Assembly (NCBI GenBank): GCA_012520315.1
Contig: JAAYOM010000103.1
Span: 1 to 32,550, forward strand
Direction: 5' to 3'
Length of the DNA: 32,550 bases
DNA from: Bacillota bacterium
Lineage (GTDB): Bacteria > Bacillota > Limnochordia > Darwinibacteriales > Darwinibacteriaceae
The translations under genes and the position numbers were made by a program. A model generated the notes under the pieces. It was not told where the DNA came from and did no database searches. It saw only the letters and a list, made by a program, of their open reading frames with translations. Positions 23,727 to 31,407 of the stretch are shown here, piece after piece. Positions within the stretch are counted from its first letter, which is position 1, and each line of letters opens with the position of its first letter.

Positions 23727-25382
23727 ATGAATAGAAAAGCAAAATCTTTTTACTGCTGGATTTTTGTGATAACGCTGCTTCTGGGGGGATTTGTGACGTC
23801 AGCGCAGGTGCTCGCTTCAGAGCGGCCCACCGTGGCCTTGGTTTTGGGTGGAGGGTCTGCCAGAGGTTTTAGCCACATCGGATTAATTAAGGCCCTGGAA
23901 GAACATGGCATACCGGTGGATATGATTGTCGGAACCAGTATGGGCAGTATCGTGGCCGGGCTTTACGCCGGCGGCTACTCCGTAGATAATATGACCGACC
24001 TGATTACAGAACTTGAGTTTGGCGCCCTCGTTGATATTGCCGTGCCCCTGAGCGGCGGCATTGTTGACACCACAGGCATTGAGCATTACCTGGACATACT
24101 GTTTGAGGGCAAGACTTTTGCCGAGATGCCCATCCCCTTCCGGGCTGTAGTGGTCAATCTTGGAACCGGAAAAGAACTGGCTCTTTCCGAAGGCAAGGTG
24201 AGCAAGGGCATCCAGGCCAGCATCTCCATACCGGGCATGTTTGCGCCGGTTCAAATTGACGATCAGTTCTATGTGGACGGAGGACTGAAAAACCAGGTGC
24301 CTGCTAATGTAGCGGCAGATTTGGGCGCTGATGTAATTATTGCCGTATCGCTGGAAAAGGACTATGATGATCCGGATTATCGCAGGATCACCGATAACCT
24401 GCGCATGTCAATTACGGCTATGATTGAAGGCTATACTGAGATTAACACCGCCATGGCAGATGTTTTAATCGTCCCCGATGTAGGCTTAGATTCGGCCTTC
24501 GACTACCAGAGGGGTGCCTACTTTATCGAACAGGGTTATAAGGCGGGACTGAAGTACATGGATCAGATCAAGCATGTGATTCTTGACAAAGATCCAAGCT
24601 TCCAATTTACACCTTATAAACAGGCGGGCTACTCCAGCGAGGAGCTGCGGGCGATTGCCCAAACGGCTGAGCGTTCGGTGGCCAACTTACCCAAGAAGTT
24701 TACCCTAAAACCAGAGGTTCAGTTCGACAGTGATTATAACTTCCCCAAGATTGGGGCGAAATTCACCCACGGCCCACTGAACTGGTTTGGCATTGGCTAT
24801 CGCTACGGCTTTGATTCTGATGACGGAGGGCATGAACTTTTTGTCGACTGGGGCAGGGAGAAACTCGGCTCGGTAGAAATCTATCTGAGAAAAAGCGCCA
24901 ACCGCAAGCTGCCTACCTTTGGCGGTTCCATCCAGGGCAAGATCAACCGGCTGCTGCTGGAAGCTACATATGTGTCCCAGGGCGTTAAGGCCTGGCAGGT
25001 GTCTGCTTCCAATACCAGTCTCTTAGAGACACCCCATGGCGTAGGAGGCCTGTCACTTAGGGTAACGGGCCTGCGGCCTGAAGTTTCGGACACACCCATT
25101 GAAGACACCTTGCTTGTAGCAATTGCCCCTCAGCTGCAGGTGTTTCCCTGGGGCGAAAAGCAGTTTCCTGTAGGCATTTCCAATAACAGGCCTTATTTTC
25201 TCGGGGGGCTGACTATAGAATCGCCAGTAACTGAATTGGATATTAGGCCAAAGTTTAGGGTTGGCGTGGGAACTGAAATGAACCTCTTCGGCCTTTATCC
25301 CAGCGATGTTTCCCTCGGAGTAGAAATCGATTCGGCAGCCACTGCCACCTTGAAATTTGGTATCAAGGGCCTCAGGTTCTAA
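23727..25382 (+). CDS. Exported patatin-like phospholipase with C-terminal beta-rich (putative outer-membrane barrel) domain
   Basis: A 551-residue protein. ATG 23727 (MNRKAKSF) lies after a GGGGGG-rich site; the frame is open to 23697. The signal peptide ends near residue 30 (QVLA-SE). The patatin domain (33-310) has the oxyanion loop GGGSARG (41-47), nucleophile Ser71 in GTSMGS and the catalytic Asp184 in DGG, so the Ser-Asp dyad is intact. A helical linker (PYKQAGYSSEELRAIAQTAE) follows. The last 210 or so residues alternate polar and hydrophobic positions in about 12-14 strands and end LKFGIKGLRF, with the C-terminal Phe typical of outer-membrane barrels. The layout resembles PlpD-type (type Vd) patatin autotransporters but with a shorter barrel and no clear POTRA domain. 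It shares a terminator with the convergent barrel/RND operon. Confidence 0.85.
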   Translation: MNRKAKSFYCWIFVITLLLGGFVTSAQVLASERPTVALVLGGGSARGFSHIGLIKALEEHGIPVDMIVGTSMGSIVAGLYAGGYSVDNMTDLITELEFGALVDIAVPLSGGIVDTTGIEHYLDILFEGKTFAEMPIPFRAVVVNLGTGKELALSEGKVSKGIQASISIPGMFAPVQIDDQFYVDGGLKNQVPANVAADLGADVIIAVSLEKDYDDPDYRRITDNLRMSITAMIEGYTEINTAMADVLIVPDVGLDSAFDYQRGAYFIEQGYKAGLKYMDQIKHVILDKDPSFQFTPYKQAGYSSEELRAIAQTAERSVANLPKKFTLKPEVQFDSDYNFPKIGAKFTHGPLNWFGIGYRYGFDSDDGGHELFVDWGREKLGSVEIYLRKSANRKLPTFGGSIQGKINRLLLEATYVSQGVKAWQVSASNTSLLETPHGVGGLSLRVTGLRPEVSDTPIEDTLLVAIAPQLQVFPWGEKQFPVGISNNRPYFLGGLTIESPVTELDIRPKFRVGVGTEMNLFGLYPSDVSLGVEIDSAATATLKFGIKGLRF

Positions 25383-25394
25383 GACTAATTAGTA

Positions 25395-25430
25395 AAGCTC
25401 CCCCCCAGTTTTGGGCGGGAGCTTTTGTGT
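25395..25430. terminator. Terminator shared by convergent patatin and RND/barrel operons
   Basis: AAGCTCCC (25395-25402) pairs with GGGAGCTT (25417-25424) with further C/G pairs inside. On the plus strand it is followed by TTTTGTGTGT; on the minus strand by TTTACTAATTAG. It lies between two convergent gene ends and probably works in both directions. Confidence 0.78.
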
Positions 25431-25457
25431 GTCTAGCCCACTTTTTGCAGCTTGCGT

Positions 25458-26750
25458 CTAGAACTGATAGGTTACAGCCAGCTGGACCCGTGCCCCGTAG
25501 GCTGAGATGCCTTCATCTCCATAGGGTCTAAGCAAGCTAAGCTGCACCTGAACTGAGTTGGGAAAGCGATATGTGTAGGCCGGCCTAATAATGCCGCCTT
25601 CCTCCTTAAATCCGTGCAGAATCAAGACTTCTGCGGAACTGCTCGGGCTAAAATCATAACCCAGACGCCCATAGAGATAGTGGGCGCCCTCGAACTCGCC
25701 GGGCTCTAGAGTTACTAAATCGGGCATAACATAGGGCTGCAAGAGTGACCCCTGGCCGCGGTAGATATACTGGATCTGTGCAAGCAGCCCCTGACCGAGG
25801 GGGAATGTATAATCTCCGCCTATGACCGCCTGCAAATAAGGCCTGTTGATGGCTAGAGGGACTCTGGCCATTTCTAAGGGATTAGGCTCCTTAGGCTCTG
25901 GAAACTTGGCAGGACCGCCATAGGTCACTTCGCCCCACACACCGACAGGTCCAAGGGTGCCGGCAGCTGCCAGCCCCGCAAAGGTTTGCCTGCGGTAGAT
26001 GCCCTCGAAACTCGGTACAGGTCCAAGACCCGGCTGGACAGTTAATACCATTTCCATGCCGGGCAGCGGTTCAAAACCAGAATAAATACTGGCTTGCACA
26101 TCGAAACCTGCAACCTGAGTCTCGGCCCGCACAGCCCACTCAGAGTTGGTGCCCAGACCCCGGGGTTTTTTCGTGTCCTCTATAGCCTTGAGAAGCAGGG
26201 CAGCCTGGGGATTGGCCTCAGTCATCATCTGCTTCATCTGATCATCAATTGCCTGGGGATTGAAGAAGGGAACTACCACACCGGTCACAGACCAGGCAGA
26301 CCCAAAATATGTTGCTTGGGCGGCCCAAACAGGACTTCCACTAATCGCGCCGTTCAATAAAGAATCGGTACCCATTCGGGCAAAGTAATTGGTGGGGTTA
26401 AAGCCGTCGGCAGTGCCCCAACTGATCGCCTGGCGGCCGACCTGGTAATCGAAATCGCCTTTGTAGCCGCTGAGCCAGAGCTGATCTAGACCCAGATCAC
26501 CTTTTCTCGCCTTCCAATCCCACCAGCCCTGGGTGGAAAAATGAAGTTTGGCGCCAAAGTCCAGACTGTCTTCCAACACAAAGCGAAAACCGGTCCGCGT
26601 TGAATCATGCACCAACTTTTTCTCTTCCCGATCCCACTGCGCGCCAATGCCGGCATTCAGTTCACCTGTGGGAACAAAAGCCCAGACAGGCGCAGACATC
26701 AGCAGTATGCTCAAGACAACTGCCAAAACCTGAATCCTTCGTTTCATCAT
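25458..26750 (-). CDS. Outer-membrane beta-barrel protein, DUF1302-like
   Basis: A 430-residue exported protein. ATG 26750 lies six bases after AGGAAGG; a second ATG follows directly. Residues 1-24 form a Sec signal peptide (MMKRRIQVLAVVLSILL, cleaved after PVWA). The rest is beta-rich with alternating hydrophobic residues and ends VQLAVTYQF, with the terminal Phe recognised by BAM-type machinery. The segment YQVGRQAISWGTADGFNPTN matches the signature of DUF1302/alginate-export-like porins (GRQ-x-x-SWG-x-x-DGxNP). In Proteobacteria DUF1302 genes occur with RND/MMPL exporters and LolA-like proteins in envelope lipid-transport clusters. Here it follows just such a fused gene by 28 bases in the same operon, so it is the likely outer-membrane end of that pathway. 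Confidence 0.85.
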   Translation of the reverse strand: MMKRRIQVLAVVLSILLMSAPVWAFVPTGELNAGIGAQWDREEKKLVHDSTRTGFRFVLEDSLDFGAKLHFSTQGWWDWKARKGDLGLDQLWLSGYKGDFDYQVGRQAISWGTADGFNPTNYFARMGTDSLLNGAISGSPVWAAQATYFGSAWSVTGVVVPFFNPQAIDDQMKQMMTEANPQAALLLKAIEDTKKPRGLGTNSEWAVRAETQVAGFDVQASIYSGFEPLPGMEMVLTVQPGLGPVPSFEGIYRRQTFAGLAAAGTLGPVGVWGEVTYGGPAKFPEPKEPNPLEMARVPLAINRPYLQAVIGGDYTFPLGQGLLAQIQYIYRGQGSLLQPYVMPDLVTLEPGEFEGAHYLYGRLGYDFSPSSSAEVLILHGFKEEGGIIRPAYTYRFPNSVQVQLSLLRPYGDEGISAYGARVQLAVTYQF

Positions 26751-26778
26751 GCCTCACCTTCCTGTAATATTGTCCCTG

Positions 26779-27552
26779 TTAACGGCGCAAATTGCGAACT
26801 GTGAAAACGTCATCGCTGACTTCTGCTTGGCTAAGCTCTGTTATTTCCAAAATAGTCCTGGTCCCCTGCACTTCGTCGGCCATCACGAGATGATGGGGAA
26901 TCAGCTCCCCAGATACCAGCTGAAACTGATCCATAGCAAGGGTTTTAGCTAGAACCTCCCCGCCGCTATAGAACTGCAGCTTAACCGGGACCATTTTCTC
27001 GATCCATACCCACATGACAATCTTTTCATAGAGTGCATCTGGTTCTGCGGCAGTCAGTTCCAAAACATAGCAGTCCAAACCCTGAACTTGCTCATCGGCG
27101 AGGCGCTTGGCAGCATAGTCCTTGTCATAATTGAAGCCTCCGCCGATTTCCTCATAGGTGAAATCTGTACCCATAAAAGAATCTCCGGTCATATGGGAGG
27201 CAATGCGCCGCTCACGGCCAAGGGCCGGCATGTAGAGCCACATTTGGCTTTCTTGCCCCTCTTCATTAATTGACAAAAACTTGGTGCCCCGCACATCAGC
27301 AGGGGCTAAGTACTCTAAGAACTGTTTATCCCCGGCATCATCAGTTTTGAGATAAACCCGCACAGAATAGGTGCGCTGTGCTCCCCTGGCGTTTTCCGTA
27401 ATCAGGGTGAGCTCTGCCGTACCGGAGCCGGTTAGGATGCTGTCGAAACCCAAATCGTCAATAATCTGTTGACCTGTGAGTTCTTGAGCACTTACCGCAG
27501 CAGATGCCGCTGTCAAAAGTAGTGCAAGCATGATCACCAATGTACGTTTCAT
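26779..27552 (-). CDS. LolA-like outer-membrane lipoprotein-sorting protein (internal start within the fused frame)
   Basis: ATG 27552 is preceded by AGGAGG (27565-27560) with a seven-base gap, the best ribosome binding site in the operon. It starts a 257-residue product with a full Sec signal peptide (MKRTLVIMLALLL, cleavage after VSAQ or nearby). The mature part has the markers of the LolA-like family annotated 'outer membrane lipoprotein-sorting protein': FLEYLAPADVRGTKFL, QMWLYMPALGRERRIAS and DSFMGTDFTYEEI. Known LolA-type folds carry lipids or lipoproteins across the periplasm in a hydrophobic half-barrel. A signal peptide in the middle of a fusion is odd unless the domain is made separately, which argues for internal initiation as the main or additional route. 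Confidence 0.75.
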   Translation of the reverse strand: MKRTLVIMLALLLTAASAAVSAQELTGQQIIDDLGFDSILTGSGTAELTLITENARGAQRTYSVRVYLKTDDAGDKQFLEYLAPADVRGTKFLSINEEGQESQMWLYMPALGRERRIASHMTGDSFMGTDFTYEEIGGGFNYDKDYAAKRLADEQVQGLDCYVLELTAAEPDALYEKIVMWVWIEKMVPVKLQFYSGGEVLAKTLAMDQFQLVSGELIPHHLVMADEVQGTRTILEITELSQAEVSDDVFTVRNLRR

Positions 27553-29832
27553 TTCTTTACCTCCTTTTAGTTTTCGCTTCGCGAGAAAGTTGATCACCAT
27601 GGGAATTACAAGCAAGGCCGCCAGCGAGCTGACGATCATGGTGGTAGAAATTAAAAAACCAAAGACGGCAATGGCCCTGAAGTGTGAAAAGGCCAGAACC
27701 AAAAAGCCGGCGATAAGCGCCAGAGCGTTGAAGAAAATGCCTCGGCCCGCTGTAGAGCCCGCCCTGCGCAAAGCGGTTTCCCGGTCATACCCGTCCGACA
27801 GCTCCAGACGATAGCGGCTAATGTAGTGAACCGCATAATCAACCCCGATACCAACAGCAATACTGGCAATGACACTGGTTACAGCATCTAAGGGTAAGCT
27901 CGCAAAGCCCATGAGACCAAAATTAATCAGCACAGTAAAGAGCAAGGGCACTAGGCTCAGCAAGCCAAAGGGCAGAGATTTCATCATGAACGCTACAATC
28001 AGTCCTACCGTCAGCGAGGAACTGACTAAACTGGAAATCTGGGTCTGCACGTAGCGGTTCATGAGGCGCATCATCACTTTCGGAGTCCCGGTCAAATGAA
28101 CGCTGATGTCCTCTCTGCCGCCGTAACGCTCTGCCAAATAGTTTTCCACTTCACCGATGACAAAACCCATGGCGCTCGCGTCTAACGTCTTCATCCGCGC
28201 TGTAACCAAGGCCTGACTGTAATCATAGGTTACAAGGGTTTCCAGGCCGGTTCCCCCTTGCATGGAAAAGAGCAGGAGCTGCTGGGCGATTCCTTCCCGG
28301 GTTTCAGGAACTGCATAGTAGGCGGGATCTCCGTCCCAAAGTGCCTGATTGAGCTCACGCACCACATCTGCCATAGAAGTTGCATTGCTGATGGTCTCCC
28401 AGGAACTGAGGTAGTCTTGGATATGAATCAGCTCATTCACTAGCTCTGGATCTTTCATGCCGTCGGGTGCTCCGGTATCCACTACCACAGAAATTTGCAT
28501 GCTTCCTCCGAAAACATCCTCAATTACCTGTGTTCCTCGCTTAACTGGACTGGAATCACTAAAGTAGTTGACGATGTTGCTTTCCAGAATCACCAAAGTT
28601 GCGCCGTAGGCAAAGAGAGTTGTCAGTAAGATCACAGCGATCAAAAGCCTGCGGGGCTGATCAATTGCCCAATTGCTTAAAGTATGCAAAAAGCGTGTCA
28701 AAAGCCCTTCTTTCTCCGTCTTGCCGGTGCCCCGCTTTACTTTAGGCTCCCTAACTAAAATCAGAAAAGCAGGAACCAGGCTGATTGAGAGAACCATAGC
28801 CAAGAACACACCGATCGCGGTCAGCACCCCAAAATCCCGCATGGGCTGCACAAAGGCTGTAACCAAAGAGGCAAAGCCGGCCGATGTGGTCAGGGCTGCC
28901 ATAGCCACCGGCGATGTAATTACCCGAAAGGTTTCAATTAAGGCCTCTCGCTTCGGCAGTCCGCTTGCCAAGGCCTCCTGGTACTTGTTCAGAATATGGA
29001 TGCTGGAAGCGATACCCACTGTCACCAGGATAACCGGCATGACCATCGTAATCAGAGAGATGGGTATCCCCTGGGAAATCATGATGGCCACAGTCCAGAT
29101 CACGCTCGCCCCCACAGTAACTAAAGGAATAAGTACGCCGAGGGCGGAACGGAAAATGAGATATAAGACAACGCCAATCAGGATTATTACAAAGGGAACT
29201 AAGATCAGAACATCTTGTTTCATGGCCTGCTCAGTGTAGTACATAACGTAGGAGTCGCCTACCACATGAATTTCTTCCGGTCCCACGAAGCCAGCAACAA
29301 TGTCTTCGATTTGGGCCAGCACTGGATTTACATTAGGCAGATCTTCCAGCTCAAGAAGTAAGGCTGCTCCCCTGCCGTCAGCTGTGATCAGCACCCCTGC
29401 ATAGGGACTTTGCAAAATGTCTGTCTTAAACTGTGTAATCTCTTCATTGGTTTGGGGGAGTTTCTCCGCCATAACGCCGATTTCGATGCCAAAGAAACTG
29501 CTCTCCACTCTTTGAGCATTAAGTGGACTCTGCACATCAAGCACTCCAGGCAAGGCCAAAAGTTCCTGTTCCAAGTCGGCTATCTTGCGCAAAGTGGCAG
29601 GTGTAAAAATGTCATCACTTTCTATCGCGATAAAAAAGAGTTCCTGCGAACCAAACTCCTCCGCCACAGCCTGCAATTCCATAAGCACCTGATCGTCTTC
29701 TGGGATCATGGCGTTGAGACTGGCGTCAAATTCTATGCGGGGGAAAAAAGATAGGGCTCCCAGGGTGATTGCAAGCGCCACTCCAATGACGACCCAGGGC
29801 CTGTTCAAAACCATTTCAATCCATCGTCTCAA
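26779..29832 (-). CDS. MMPL/RND-family exporter fused in frame to a LolA-like outer-membrane lipoprotein-sorting protein
   Basis: One uninterrupted frame of 1017 codons. TTG 29832 overlaps the tetR stop (TTGA) with AGAGGTG upstream. Residues 1-760 are an inner-membrane RND exporter of the MMPL/HpnN type. It has a helix at 12-30, a periplasmic loop to about 205, five helices to 365 with GIASSIHILNKYQE, a second helix near 390, a second periplasmic loop, and five more helices with GIGVDYAVHYISRYR. The frame then runs through LAKRKLKGGKE into MKRTLVIMLALLLTAASAAV, a second signal peptide, and a 235-residue LolA-like domain. An ideal ribosome binding site sits inside the joint, so two separate products may also be made. 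The system probably lifts a lipid or lipophilic compound out of the inner membrane and hands it to the carrier. Confidence 0.85.
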   Translation of the reverse strand: MRRWIEMVLNRPWVVIGVALAITLGALSFFPRIEFDASLNAMIPEDDQVLMELQAVAEEFGSQELFFIAIESDDIFTPATLRKIADLEQELLALPGVLDVQSPLNAQRVESSFFGIEIGVMAEKLPQTNEEITQFKTDILQSPYAGVLITADGRGAALLLELEDLPNVNPVLAQIEDIVAGFVGPEEIHVVGDSYVMYYTEQAMKQDVLILVPFVIILIGVVLYLIFRSALGVLIPLVTVGASVIWTVAIMISQGIPISLITMVMPVILVTVGIASSIHILNKYQEALASGLPKREALIETFRVITSPVAMAALTTSAGFASLVTAFVQPMRDFGVLTAIGVFLAMVLSISLVPAFLILVREPKVKRGTGKTEKEGLLTRFLHTLSNWAIDQPRRLLIAVILLTTLFAYGATLVILESNIVNYFSDSSPVKRGTQVIEDVFGGSMQISVVVDTGAPDGMKDPELVNELIHIQDYLSSWETISNATSMADVVRELNQALWDGDPAYYAVPETREGIAQQLLLFSMQGGTGLETLVTYDYSQALVTARMKTLDASAMGFVIGEVENYLAERYGGREDISVHLTGTPKVMMRLMNRYVQTQISSLVSSSLTVGLIVAFMMKSLPFGLLSLVPLLFTVLINFGLMGFASLPLDAVTSVIASIAVGIGVDYAVHYISRYRLELSDGYDRETALRRAGSTAGRGIFFNALALIAGFLVLAFSHFRAIAVFGFLISTTMIVSSLAALLVIPMVINFLAKRKLKGGKEMKRTLVIMLALLLTAASAAVSAQELTGQQIIDDLGFDSILTGSGTAELTLITENARGAQRTYSVRVYLKTDDAGDKQFLEYLAPADVRGTKFLSINEEGQESQMWLYMPALGRERRIASHMTGDSFMGTDFTYEEIGGGFNYDKDYAAKRLADEQVQGLDCYVLELTAAEPDALYEKIVMWVWIEKMVPVKLQFYSGGEVLAKTLAMDQFQLVSGELIPHHLVMADEVQGTRTILEITELSQAEVSDDVFTVRNLRR

Positions 29833-30419
29833 GTCAATTTCACCTCTCCTACCTTGAGAATCACATTTAGTGCATCTAATGATTCAGTGATAATCTTGTT
29901 GCCCGGATTCAAGAGTGACTGCACCGCAATGCCGAAGATGCCGCTAAAAAACAAGCTGGCCAGAGTCTCTGGGCTGTAGGTGGTGCCCAATTCGCCCATG
30001 ATCTCTTTGGTAAACACCTCGGCAGTGATTTGATCCAACACTCCGGCAAAAATCTCCCTAACCTGTCCCCGGAGGGGATCTGACCAAAGTGCCAAACCCA
30101 CCAAATCATAGAGAACACGGAATAAATCTGGATCGTTTTCCAAAACTTCCTGGTAGAGTCGGATAAAACACTCCCCCTTTTGGCGCGGGGACATCTCTGG
30201 TTTGAGGTAGGATTGCATATACGCGAAATACTTGTTCGCCACCCGACGGGCAACTGCCAAAAGCAGCCCTTGTTTGTTCTTGAAGTGATAGCTGATCTGG
30301 CTCACCGCCACCCCAGCCTCTTGGGCGATCTGCCGCAGGGAAGTTCTAGTATAGCCCTCCCTAGCAATCACCGCGTAGGCCGCATCAAGGATTTTCTCCT
30401 GCTGACTTACTTCCAGCAC
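29829..30419 (-). CDS. TetR-family transcriptional regulator
   Basis: A 196-residue repressor. GTG 30419 (VLEVSQQEKILDAAYAVIA) is preferred, with AAAGGGGGG five to six bases upstream; the frame runs to 30533 through the promoter region, which is not coding. The HTH is at about residues 19-48 (TRTSLRQIAQEAGVAVSQIS, then YHFKNKQGLL), and the C-terminal ligand domain follows with FRVLYDLVGLALW. It overlaps the RND gene by four bases, is first in the operon, and has a palindromic operator directly upstream. Autoregulation and control of the exporter by a lipophilic ligand, as in AcrR or FadR, are likely. Confidence 0.92.
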   Translation of the reverse strand: MLEVSQQEKILDAAYAVIAREGYTRTSLRQIAQEAGVAVSQISYHFKNKQGLLLAVARRVANKYFAYMQSYLKPEMSPRQKGECFIRLYQEVLENDPDLFRVLYDLVGLALWSDPLRGQVREIFAGVLDQITAEVFTKEIMGELGTTYSPETLASLFFSGIFGIAVQSLLNPGNKIITESLDALNVILKVGEVKLT

Positions 30420-30444
30420 CCTTTCCCCCCCTTTCTTCGATTCT

Positions 30445-30466
30445 TTCGATCGGACGACCGTTCGAA
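30445..30466. promoter_or_regulatory. Palindromic operator for the TetR regulator
   Basis: TTCGATCGG (30445-30453), a four-base spacer ACGA, then CCGTTCGAA (30458-30466): a 9-bp inverted repeat with one mismatch. Size and spacing fit TetR dimers. It lies between the -10 box and the tetR start, at about +5 to +25, where a bound repressor would block transcription. Confidence 0.72.
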
Positions 30467-30476
30467 TGCTACCTCT

Positions 30477-30505
30477 ATTATACCATTCCCTGCAATATAT
30501 GCCAC
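30477..30505 (-). promoter_or_regulatory. Sigma-A promoter of the tetR-RND-barrel operon
   Basis: On the minus strand TGGTATAAT (30485-30477) is a perfect extended -10 box. GTGGCA (30505-30500), 17 bases upstream, matches TTGACA at four positions. The start site would fall near 30470, directly before the palindromic operator. Confidence 0.7.
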
Positions 30506-30646
30506 ACTTCCTCGAAAAAGGAATAATGGACATCTAAAACGAAGTGTACAGCCATTCCGGCCCTGCCTTTCGGTCAACTCGCTCAACTTAGCCGAAATTC
30601 GTAAAATTGATCGAGGGACAGGCCCGCGCAAAAGGAGGAACTTAGC

Positions 30647-31150
30647 ATGAAGATTTTCCTTGGCATCCGCCTGCCCCAGGAGCTAGAAGAGATCTGTGAA
30701 AGATATCGTCGTGCCTTTAAGGCTCCCAGGACTGTAGCACACATCACAGTTATCCCACCCTTCACCTGGGAAGATGAGATTCAGGATCTCCTTGCGTTCC
30801 TCCAGGCTGCTCTCAAGGCAGCACCGTCCTTTATGGTGGCTGGCGCAGGAATCGGTTCCTTTGGCACTAGGGTGCTCTTTATCAACGTAAATCTTTCCCT
30901 AGAACTTAAAAACATGCAAGCATCTCTGGCGCACCAACTTAGGAAAAAGGGCGTTTCTGTCGACAAACGTCTCTACCATCCCCATATCACCCTGGCCACC
31001 CGGCTTAGGCCTGGACAGTTCCAGCGATACCAGGCTGAACTGGCAAACTTTAGCCCAGACTATTCTTTTCTCTGTTCAGAATTGAGCGTCTTTCAGTTGA
31101 GCGAGGAAGGGCGTTGGCTTGAATGTGGGAAAATAACTTTGGGTAATTAA
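30647..31150 (+). CDS. thpR: RNA 2',3'-cyclic phosphodiesterase / 2'-5' RNA ligase (2H family)
   Basis: A 167-residue 2H phosphoesterase starting at ATG 30647, seven to eight bases after AAAGGAGG. The two catalytic HxT motifs are present: His32-Thr34 in AHITVIPPF and His113-Thr115 in YHPHITLATRL. The first motif is separated from MKIFLGIRLP by one helix, as in ThpR. Known family members hydrolyse 2',3'-cyclic phosphate RNA ends or ligate tRNA halves with 2'-5' bonds in vitro. It is transcribed away from the tetR operon and has no cotranscribed neighbour. Confidence 0.9.
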   Translation: MKIFLGIRLPQELEEICERYRRAFKAPRTVAHITVIPPFTWEDEIQDLLAFLQAALKAAPSFMVAGAGIGSFGTRVLFINVNLSLELKNMQASLAHQLRKKGVSVDKRLYHPHITLATRLRPGQFQRYQAELANFSPDYSFLCSELSVFQLSEEGRWLECGKITLGN

Positions 31151-31349
31151 TTGTTGCAGCCGCTGTCTGAGTTTTGGGGATTACGGCGGGCAGATGACGC
31201 ACTTATTATTGGAACAGAAGAACCCTAAACGCTGGCCATCCGCCCCAATTTTTACTTGTTTTGGCAATTTTCCCGGTGCTCTGCAACGAAAACTGCCCTT
31301 TCGCCCGGCAGCAAATGACGATTAATGAATTCACAAACTCTATCTGCCC

Positions 31350-31378
31350 TTGTAATCAAATGCTTTATTTGGTATTAT
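31350..31378 (+). promoter_or_regulatory. Sigma-A promoter of the flavoprotein gene
   Basis: TTGTAA (31350-31355), a 17-base spacer, then TATTAT (31373-31378), 29 bases before the ATG. The rest of the 257-base gap (31151-31349) shows no gene or clear RNA structure. Confidence 0.65.
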
Positions 31379-31407
31379 CTTACTAAGATATCGAAGGGAG
31401 TGTTTTC

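Noticed and set aside
28673-29239. 188-codon plus-strand frame opposite the RND exporter
   Set aside because: Rich in Ile, Thr and Lys as expected for the complement of membrane-helix codons; the minus-strand frame has clear MMPL motifs.
30420-30533. Longer N-terminus for the TetR protein
   Set aside because: The 38 extra codons cover the palindromic operator and the -10 box, and a good ribosome binding site precedes GTG 30419.
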